Source of the DNA: a virus
Strand: one strand, 5' to 3'
Length of the DNA stretch: 20,947 nt
Virus record (IMG/VR): IMGVR_UViG_3300035698_017853
Coordinates: 1 to 20,947 of that record
Program-made: the position numbers and the translations under genes
Notes under the pieces: model-generated
What the model saw: only the letters and a program-made list of their open reading frames with translations
What the model was told of the DNA's origin: nothing
The model's database searches: none
Shown: positions 15,128 to 20,947 of the stretch, one piece after another
Layout: each line of letters starts with the position of its first letter
Position numbering within the stretch: position 1 is the first letter of the stretch

Positions 15128-18100
15128 TGTTTGTACTCGACGAGCTGGAGATAGAGCAACAGGGGTCTTTGGGTCCCATCCCAGAGCCAGAACAGCAAGA
15201 GGAAGACGTTGCATCTGGCTTTCAGCTCGACGAATCCACTGACATCGAGCTTGTATCGACGAAGGGCTTTCAGCTCGACGAATCCTCTGACATCGAGAGT
15301 GACCCCGTCGTGGGTTTTCAGCTGGACAATCCGACAAGTGAAGATCCAAGCCTTTTGTCTAAGGCCCTTGAGACTCAACAGGACCTTTTGGAAGGAACAG
15401 GACTGTTTGTCAAAGCCTACAGAAATATTATAGAGCCCCTGTACAGCTTCTCTAAGAATCAGGAGGGGTCTGACGTTCTACTGCCTAATGAGAAGTTCGA
15501 GAAGCCTAAGCCGACCGACAGTGCTCAGTTGGCGACCATCGATATCCTGTCTCGCACCCCTGATATTATCCGTGAGGAGGTGCTTGAAGAGATTTCCAAG
15601 TTGATCAGTGAGAAGAAGCTGTTCAGCAAGGAAGCTGTGGAACGCCTTCCGATTGACAAAGCGATTAGCGAAGAAATCCTTCTTACTGGAAAGACAGACA
15701 CCAAGGAATTCAAGAGAGAAATATCGTTTGCTCAAGCGGCTAGGGAAGGAAAGCAGGAATCAGCAACAGGCATATTGACCGGACAGGGAGTGAAGGACTT
15801 CGAAACCTTACTCGCTCGCTCAGAGTCAGAGCTACCCTTCCTCAAGCGACAGGCAAAGAACCTCACCAAGATCATCTATGACCTTCCCGCGTTTGTAACA
15901 GGCGGTGCAGTAGCGTCGTTGCCTGCTGGTGGTCCTGAGACTCCCGCTGGAGCCATCTTAGCGGGTGCAGGGGCATTCGCGACACAATCCCTAGTAGAGT
16001 CTGCCAATGCAGAGGCTTTGCGCCTTGTGAGCGAACATCCAGAGCTTGAAGGTAAGACCCTAGGACAGCTATCTGCTCTAGTCACAGATAGACAAGCTTT
16101 AGAGGCCGTAGGTCTTAACGTTCTGGAGTCGGGCAGCATCGGCGCTCTTCTAGCGATCAACCCGTTGATGAGGGCATTGGAAAAGACTCCTTTAGCGAGG
16201 CTCTTTAAGATACCCATCGTCAAAACGGCGACGGCTGGAGCTTCAGAGGTAGCGACCTTAACAACCGTCCCAGCTGTTCTACGTGGAAAAATCCCCACCG
16301 CAGAAGACTTTTTAGACAATGCTGTTCTAATTGGGACTCTGAAAGCCACAGGCGCCACAGCCTCAAAATTAGCAAGTTATGCCAAACGCAAAGAGATCAC
16401 CAGCGAACAGTGGGTGAAAAAGCTTGGCGACCACGTTACAGAGAAGGATCTTTCTGATCTGGACAACGCTAGAACCATCGAGGAAGTGGACGCAATCCTA
16501 AAGGATGTTCAGAGCAGGTCGCCTGAAGAAGCCGAGCTTGAGAGCAAGCCTAAGGACGCGAAGGACGCTGAACCTAAGCGAGATACCTCCGAAAAGCCTA
16601 CAGAAGACGAGAAATCCCAAAAAGAACTTAAAGAGAAGCTCAAGACTCAAGAACGGGCTCTTGAAGACTTCATTGAAGAGGCTTCTAGCAGTGAATCGAT
16701 AACGGATAAGATTGAGTCCAAGCGTGTGAGAAAACTCAACCGCCGTATTGAAGACACTAAGAGGAAGTTGTCATCTCTGGAGCCAAGTGAAAACCTAAAG
16801 GCTGATAGAAGTGGCCTAGAACAACCTGAGCAAGCTCATCGTCCCGTGAAACTTGGAACTGAGCTGGATGTACCTAAAAGTAGAGAGGTATTGCAGCTTT
16901 TCAAGGACGCCTTCGAAGATACACCGATCAGGATTGGTAAGTTCGCCGCAGGAAAAAAGAAAACGACAGAAGGACGCTTCCGTCCAAGTGACAATGTCAT
17001 AAGACTAAAAAACGTTAGCGATCTAGAGACGGCCGCCCATGAGTTTGGCCACCGATTACATATGGAAATGTATGGCGGCGAAGGGGACCTCTTTACGCAA
17101 ATGAGCAATATCAAGGCCGCTCTAGCGCCACACCTTGGTGAACTTAAACCCATATCGAGATATAAACCTCATGATCTAGAGGGATTCGCAGAATTCACTA
17201 GAATGTACGTCACCAATCCAGAATCAGCAAAGAAGCTAGCACCGAACTTCTTCAAAGCATTCGAATCCTCTTTGGATAACGACGCCCCGAAAGTTAAGAC
17301 TGCGTTGCTTAAAGCTAGAGACATGTTTGAAAAGAGGATCAATGCCGATCCTGTGGCGAGGGTCTATTCCCATATAGAGAGTAGTCAGGACCACACCTTT
17401 CTCCAAAAGATTGGAAAGTCGGTAAAAAAGAACTTCAGTGCAGACTCGCTCAAGACCAATTTTCTTGATGATTCCTTCGCTGTAAAGCGAGCGACCGCAG
17501 ACACATTAGGAGTCAGTCCCTCTCAGGTAGAAAACTGGAAGAGTCCTCTCAACCCGTATATAGCCGTTCGTGTTCTCAAAGGGTGGGCTGGCAAGTCAGA
17601 GGTCATGCTTAGGCACGAAACGTTCAACTACGGCGATTTAAAGGCCAATGGCAAGAGTTTCGAGGAGGTTATGTCTCCTATCAAGACCGTCGCTGAAAGA
17701 AGGGAACTTTCTGCCTACCTAGTGGCAAAGAGATCCGCATTACTCCGAAAGAGAGGTGTGGCAAGTGGTATCGATGAGCGATCAGAAGGCGCCACCATCA
17801 AAAGGCTAGAGAAGCAGTACGATCCTATAGCTGAAGAATTGAACGACTATCAGAATAGACTCTTAGAATACTACCGTGACTCAGGGATGCTGTCGCAGGA
17901 AGCCTTCTATAAGATGAAAGCGGTTAACAAATTCTATGTTCCATTCTTTAGGTTCTTCGAAGAGAGCGAGAAGCGGGCATCTGACAAGAGCGGAAGAGAT
18001 ACAGGGAAGCTTCAGGCCAAGCAGCTCATTAAGAAGATATTTGGCAGTGATAAACCAATTATCGACCCTCTAGAGTCCATCGTCGGGAACACATTCGCTA

Positions 18101-20043
18101 TGATTCAGCAAGCGGAAAAAAACGGTTTTGCTCAGAAGCTTTCATCTCTTACCGCTTTGAATCCGCGCGGTGGAAAGTTCATGGAAAAACTTCCTCCCAA
18201 GATGCAAAAGGTCTTTCAGATATCTAGGCAAGAGATTGTAGAGGCAATGATCTCTGAGGCCAAAAAGAGATCGTCCAAGCTAGAGAATGTTTCGGCTGAT
18301 GTTGAAATGGTGAATAAAGTCGTAGAGATGCTACCCGACTCTATTGCTAAGTGGCGACCAGGGGCATGGAGTCCCGGCGAGAACATCGTTACCGTTTACC
18401 GTGATGGAAAGCCTACATATTACGAAACCACTCCCGAGATATTCGAAATATTCAGTCGTGGCGGCTCCAAAGTCGAGGCTGATATCTTCAAAAGCCTATT
18501 GATTGCACCTGCTAGAGTTTTAAGAGCGGGTGCCATCCTGAACCCCAAGTTCATGTTGAAAAACGCTGTACGTGATTTAGTCGGCGGCCTGGTCTTTACC
18601 AAGGAATCGGGTAGGCCGATAATCGACGACGTATATAAGCCAATGCAGGGCCTCTTTAGCTCGATCAAAAAGGATCAGCTATACGTTGACTGGCTCAAGT
18701 CAGGTGGTGGCATGGCAACTATGCAATCCATCGACAAGAGCGTGGCTACAATCAAGAAGGGTCTTGGTAAAGGGCTGGAAAAAGTCCGACCGATAGCATT
18801 TTTACGTCGTGTTGGTGAAATCTCTGAGGAGATGAACCGCCTAGCTGAATTTAGCAAATCAATGGAGGCTATGGGGACTGACAGATGGCAAATGGAAATG
18901 GCCGCCTTTCAATCTAGAGACATCTCGATCGATTTTGCTAAGGTGGGCCTACAGACCAAAGCCATCAACCAGATGATTCCTTTCTGGAATGCTACCATAC
19001 AAGGTGGTGATAAACTGATTAGAACCTTGGCGTCTAAGGATCCTAAGATTATCCAATCATTCCTTACTCGTGCAACGGCTGGAATCGTTACGCCTACTCT
19101 GCTTTTACAGGCTGCTAACCATGGCGATCCAGACATTGACGAGATTGACGAGGTCACCAAGGACACTAACTGGTTATTCAAGAATCCTGTCACTGGCAAG
19201 ATCACCCAAATTCCCGTTCCATTTGAGACAGGAGTTATATTTCATGGCCTTGCTCGACGAGCGTTCAACTACATAGTGGACAAGGATCCAAGAGCCTTTG
19301 ATGGGTACTTCGGAAGCATTGTGAGTGCTTCATCGCCTGGATTCATTCCAGCATTTGCCCAGGTGCCGATTGAGATACGGGCGAATAAGGATTTTTGGCG
19401 GAATCAAAGAATTGTTGCACCCTCCCAGCTGGGACTAATCAGCGAGGAGCAATACGGGGTCTATACGAGTGAAACCGCTAAGGTACTAGCTAAGATGATG
19501 GGCAACATGCCCGGAGTGGATGCCTATACCAGTACACTTGCTTCGCCTGCAATAGTTGACCATTTCATCAAGAGCTATGGAGCAGGCTTCGGGCAAATGG
19601 CTCTTAGAGCAAGCGATAAAGCTCTCAAAACTGCTGGCATAGAGCCTGCGGTTGTCAAGCCAGAGGAGAGTCTTTTAAGGAAGCTGGGTCTTGACGCTTT
19701 CACCAGAGAATTTCCTACAGCTCGAACTAAGTCAGTCGAGCGATTCTATGACACCTGGGACCGATGGAATATACTAAATAGATCCATCAAATCTAAGATC
19801 GAAAAGGGCGACGAAGCAGGGGCTAGGCGACTACAGGCCGATCAGACGAAAATCACAAAGTTAGACATGCCTAGAATGGCAAAAGCCCTTCAGAAGAACC
19901 AAGCTTTGATCAACAACGTTTTTCATAACCCGACGATGACTGCTAAAGAGAAAAGAGAAATAATTAACAGGCTGTACATGCAGCAAATTATTATGGCCCG
20001 TGGATTTGTGGCTAATATTGACAGAGCAAACAAAAGAGACTAG
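15127..20043 (+). CDS. Giant polyvalent/ejection protein with zinc-peptidase motif
   Basis: The 1638-residue protein is the last and largest of the ejection set (P22 gp16 / T7 gp16 position). Its N-terminus has three 16-residue repeats starting GFQLD (residues 31, 47, 63). Residues about 254-300 are Gly/Ala-rich and hydrophobic (GGAVASLPAGG, GAILAGAGAFATQSLV) and could insert in membrane. A charged coiled coil spans about 460-560. Residues 638-642 are HEFGH, and Glu689 in GFAEF lies 47 residues later, the HEXXH...E ligand set of gluzincin-type metallopeptidases. From about 870 on, the chain resembles the 'large polyvalent protein-associated' regions of phage proteins co-injected with DNA: NPKFMLKNAVRD (1139-1150) and, from 1259, QMIPFWNATIQGGDKLIRTL as in LPD38-type domains. 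No lysozyme or transglycosylase motif is visible. Its stop shares CTAG with the stop of the opposing gene. Confidence 0.82.
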   Translation: MFVLDELEIEQQGSLGPIPEPEQQEEDVASGFQLDESTDIELVSTKGFQLDESSDIESDPVVGFQLDNPTSEDPSLLSKALETQQDLLEGTGLFVKAYRNIIEPLYSFSKNQEGSDVLLPNEKFEKPKPTDSAQLATIDILSRTPDIIREEVLEEISKLISEKKLFSKEAVERLPIDKAISEEILLTGKTDTKEFKREISFAQAAREGKQESATGILTGQGVKDFETLLARSESELPFLKRQAKNLTKIIYDLPAFVTGGAVASLPAGGPETPAGAILAGAGAFATQSLVESANAEALRLVSEHPELEGKTLGQLSALVTDRQALEAVGLNVLESGSIGALLAINPLMRALEKTPLARLFKIPIVKTATAGASEVATLTTVPAVLRGKIPTAEDFLDNAVLIGTLKATGATASKLASYAKRKEITSEQWVKKLGDHVTEKDLSDLDNARTIEEVDAILKDVQSRSPEEAELESKPKDAKDAEPKRDTSEKPTEDEKSQKELKEKLKTQERALEDFIEEASSSESITDKIESKRVRKLNRRIEDTKRKLSSLEPSENLKADRSGLEQPEQAHRPVKLGTELDVPKSREVLQLFKDAFEDTPIRIGKFAAGKKKTTEGRFRPSDNVIRLKNVSDLETAAHEFGHRLHMEMYGGEGDLFTQMSNIKAALAPHLGELKPISRYKPHDLEGFAEFTRMYVTNPESAKKLAPNFFKAFESSLDNDAPKVKTALLKARDMFEKRINADPVARVYSHIESSQDHTFLQKIGKSVKKNFSADSLKTNFLDDSFAVKRATADTLGVSPSQVENWKSPLNPYIAVRVLKGWAGKSEVMLRHETFNYGDLKANGKSFEEVMSPIKTVAERRELSAYLVAKRSALLRKRGVASGIDERSEGATIKRLEKQYDPIAEELNDYQNRLLEYYRDSGMLSQEAFYKMKAVNKFYVPFFRFFEESEKRASDKSGRDTGKLQAKQLIKKIFGSDKPIIDPLESIVGNTFAMIQQAEKNGFAQKLSSLTALNPRGGKFMEKLPPKMQKVFQISRQEIVEAMISEAKKRSSKLENVSADVEMVNKVVEMLPDSIAKWRPGAWSPGENIVTVYRDGKPTYYETTPEIFEIFSRGGSKVEADIFKSLLIAPARVLRAGAILNPKFMLKNAVRDLVGGLVFTKESGRPIIDDVYKPMQGLFSSIKKDQLYVDWLKSGGGMATMQSIDKSVATIKKGLGKGLEKVRPIAFLRRVGEISEEMNRLAEFSKSMEAMGTDRWQMEMAAFQSRDISIDFAKVGLQTKAINQMIPFWNATIQGGDKLIRTLASKDPKIIQSFLTRATAGIVTPTLLLQAANHGDPDIDEIDEVTKDTNWLFKNPVTGKITQIPVPFETGVIFHGLARRAFNYIVDKDPRAFDGYFGSIVSASSPGFIPAFAQVPIEIRANKDFWRNQRIVAPSQLGLISEEQYGVYTSETAKVLAKMMGNMPGVDAYTSTLASPAIVDHFIKSYGAGFGQMALRASDKALKTAGIEPAVVKPEESLLRKLGLDAFTREFPTARTKSVERFYDTWDRWNILNRSIKSKIEKGDEAGARRLQADQTKITKLDMPRMAKALQKNQALINNVFHNPTMTAKEKREIINRLYMQQIIMARGFVANIDRANKRD
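15217..15330 (+). repeat. Three in-frame 48-bp repeats coding GFQLD motifs
   Basis: Units begin at 15217, 15265 and 15313, exactly 48 bp apart. The first two share GGCTTTCAGCTCGACGAATC, and their protein is GFQLDEST/SDIE; the third is shortened to GFQLDNPT with different codons. The strict 16-residue spacing, an acidic surround and a hydrophobic Phe-Leu core look like a series of short linear binding motifs in a flexible tail. Confidence 0.85.
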
Positions 20044-20216
20044 TTATCCTCGTCCCGCTGTTTTTCTTCGCAGAGAATGATCTCCTCTCTCAAAGCCACC
20101 CGCATGAATTGCGATACGCTTGTCCCCGCCTCAGCAGCACATATTTTGGCCTGCCTGTATAGTTCTTTTGGCAGGTAGACGGTCGTTCTTTGGAACTTTG
20201 GATTTTCTTTGGTCAT
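20040..20216 (-). CDS. Arc-like ribbon-helix-helix protein (58 aa)
   Basis: It encodes 58 residues on the minus strand, ATG 20216-20214 to TAG 20042-20040. FQRTTVYLPKELYRQAK forms the DNA-contacting strand and first helix, AAEAGTSVSQFMRVALREEI the turn and second helix, and the end is charged (CEEKQRDEDN). The layout and length match Arc of phage P22 (53 residues). It stands between the giant ejection gene and the fibre gene, where P22 keeps its arc and mnt repressors. It is the only minus-strand gene in the right half. No ribosome binding site is visible, and the promoter candidate at 20223-20251 would start the RNA about at the ATG, so a leaderless message is possible. A palindrome overlaps that promoter. 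Likely target: its own promoter and perhaps the fibre promoter, by inference. Confidence 0.85.
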   Translation of the reverse strand: MTKENPKFQRTTVYLPKELYRQAKICAAEAGTSVSQFMRVALREEIILCEEKQRDEDN

Positions 20217-20218
20217 GT

Positions 20219-20228
20219 CATAATTATG
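20219..20228. promoter_or_regulatory. 10-bp palindrome, candidate RHH operator
   Basis: CATAATTATG is a perfect 10-bp palindrome that contains the -10 box of the RHH gene promoter and ends three bases before its start codon. A protein bound here would block that promoter, which is the position expected for autoregulation. Its short, AT-rich form makes chance possible. Confidence 0.4.
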
Positions 20229-20251
20229 CTTTTATTTTCATAAAACCTCAA
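20223..20251 (-). promoter_or_regulatory. Sigma70-like promoter of the Arc-like gene
   Basis: On the minus strand TTGAGG (20251-20246) and CATAAT (20228-20223) match the -35 and -10 consensus at four and five of six positions with the ideal 17-base spacer. The ATG begins seven bases after the -10 box, so the transcript would have little or no leader. Confidence 0.55.
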
Positions 20252-20283
20252 GAAATTGCGCCTAGCAGAGCTAATGTATGCTA

Positions 20284-20292
20284 TGGTAAAAT
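20284..20292 (+). promoter_or_regulatory. Extended -10 promoter candidate for the fibre gene
   Basis: TGGTAAAAT is an extended -10 element (TGn plus TAAAAT). The start point would be near 20299, leaving about 25 bases of leader that include AAGAGGA before the fibre ATG at 20324. No good -35 is present, which extended -10 promoters can tolerate. A small inverted repeat TAGC-AGA-GCTA (20263-20273) lies just upstream. A divergent start from the RHH gene means the fibre gene need not depend on the long late operon. Confidence 0.4.
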
Positions 20293-20323
20293 TTTCAATC
20301 ACCACTCTAATCAAGAGGATTAA

Positions 20324-20947
20324 ATGTCTCGATATTCCAACCCAGTTTCCTACACGGGCCGCAAAGCAAGCAAAGTCACTTCAGGCCAAGCAAGGTTTGC
20401 GACTGCGACAGAAGCAACCTCAACCACCATCGACGATCTAATGATCAGTCCTAAGACTTTGGCGAGTGCGTCGGGTGCCGACTTCGCTTCCCCCCCAGCT
20501 ATCGGGAACACCACTCCAGCAGCAGGAACATTCACTGTATTGATAGGGAATACGTCTGTCTCCGCACCTAGCTATACAACAGCAGCAGCTGTTAACTTAG
20601 ATATGACCGTAGTGGCTGGCCAAGATATGGTCGTCAAGATGGGTGACGCAGCCGGAGCCAACAAAGTTAGCTTCACTGATTCTGCTGATGTTGAGGTAGC
20701 TGACCTTGATTCAGAAGGTACCCTGACAGTGGTCAATATGGACGGCATCATAGGTGCCTCCACGCCAGCAGCCATTACGGGAACGACTGTAGTGGGTAAC
20801 ACCTCAGTGTCTACTCCTCTATACACGACCGCAGCAGCTGTTAACTTAGATATGACCGTAGTGGCTGGCCAAGATATGGTCGTCAAGATGGGTGACGCAG
20901 CCGGAGCCAACAAAGTTAGCTTCACTGATTCTGCTGATGTTGAGGTA
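20324..20947 (+). CDS. Tail fibre/tailspike gene, N-terminal part (runs off the window)
   Basis: The frame is open from ATG 20324 to the window end (208 codons). AAGAGGA lies upstream. The N-terminus MSRYSNPVSYTGRKASKVTS is followed by FATATEATSTTIDDLMISPK, and then Gly/Thr/Ala/Val-rich beta-repeat sequence. An 83-residue module appears twice: NTTPAAGTFTV... / TTAAAVNLDMTVVAGQDMVV / KMGDAAGANKVSFTDSADVE. The module is typical of trimeric fibre shafts that repeat a strand-turn unit. It sits where phages place the host-recognition fibre or tailspike gene, after the ejection genes. The receptor-binding end and full length are not visible. Confidence 0.8.
   Translation, partial: MSRYSNPVSYTGRKASKVTSGQARFATATEATSTTIDDLMISPKTLASASGADFASPPAIGNTTPAAGTFTVLIGNTSVSAPSYTTAAAVNLDMTVVAGQDMVVKMGDAAGANKVSFTDSADVEVADLDSEGTLTVVNMDGIIGASTPAAITGTTVVGNTSVSTPLYTTAAAVNLDMTVVAGQDMVVKMGDAAGANKVSFTDSADVEV
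20582..20698 (+). repeat. Direct repeat in fibre gene, copy 1
   Basis: These 117 bp are identical, including silent codon positions, to 20831-20947, at a period of 249 bp (83 codons). The bases before (20581 vs 20830) differ. The unit is part of the fibre-shaft module. Confidence 0.95.
20831..20947 (+). repeat. Direct repeat in fibre gene, copy 2 (cut by window end)
   Basis: This is the second copy of the 117-bp sequence at 20582-20698 with no difference up to the last base of the window. Identity may extend further. Complete identity at synonymous sites points to recent duplication or gene conversion. Confidence 0.95.

Noticed and set aside
14869-15378. 169-residue minus-strand frame with internal repeats
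   Set aside because: It is the antisense shadow of the GFQLD repeats and the end of the 262-aa gene. Both plus frames are coupled and well supported.
20217-20323. Possible tRNA or riboswitch in the RHH-fibre spacer
   Set aside because: No cloverleaf, no T-loop consensus and no long paired arms. Promoters and small palindromes explain the spacer.
20572-20925. 117-residue minus-strand frame with duplicated sequence
   Set aside because: It is an antisense shadow of the fibre repeats. The plus frame has a start with ribosome site and fibre-like composition.

Overview
The window is about 21 kb of the late (packaging and virion) region of a tailed, double-stranded DNA bacteriophage, most likely a short-tailed (podovirus-like) phage of a Gram-negative bacterium. 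The reasons are gene order and recognisable families: a RusA-type resolvase, a small-terminase candidate, the large terminase, a P22-sized portal with a long C-terminal coiled coil, scaffold, a major capsid protein that reads like the N4-gp56 family, connector and nozzle proteins, three consecutive internal (ejection) protein candidates ending in a 1638-residue giant, and a tail-fibre gene cut by the window edge. No tail tape-measure or sheath gene is seen, and no tRNA, integrase or CRISPR. The host cannot be fixed from sequence alone.

Layout. Positions 1-474 (+) hold the end of an unidentified gene and a rusA-like gene that overlap by four bases. Positions 527-1780 (-) are an opposite-strand cassette of four small genes: a 149-aa unknown, a 57-aa membrane protein, a ribbon-helix-helix (RHH) protein and an 87-aa unknown. 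It has its own promoter candidate, a strong ribosome binding site, mostly coupled starts and a terminator. A 23-bp dyad lies in the divergent spacer between this cassette and the packaging genes. Positions 1912-9306 (+) carry terS candidate, terL, portal, two small genes, scaffold, capsid and a capsid-associated protein. The scaffold-capsid-accessory trio is flanked by two stem-loops. Positions 9390-13728 (+) carry connector, fibre-like and nozzle-like proteins. Positions 13740-20043 (+) carry three coupled genes for probable ejection proteins. The last contains a HEFGH zinc-peptidase motif and regions resembling 'large polyvalent protein-associated' domains.

At the right end, a 58-codon Arc-like RHH gene on the minus strand lies between the giant ejection protein and the fibre gene, in the position that immI (arc/mnt) occupies between gene 16 and gene 9 of phage P22. 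Its promoter and that of the fibre gene face away from each other across 107 bp. The fibre gene has an 83-codon module in tandem, with at least 117 bp of exact identity running off the window edge.

Overall the gene order follows P22 (terS-terL-portal-scaffold-coat-adaptor-nozzle-ejection proteins-RHH regulator-fibre), while the capsid protein and the polyvalent ejection protein come from other lineages. The two RHH genes, each beside a divergent promoter region with a palindrome, are the best candidates for regulators within the window.
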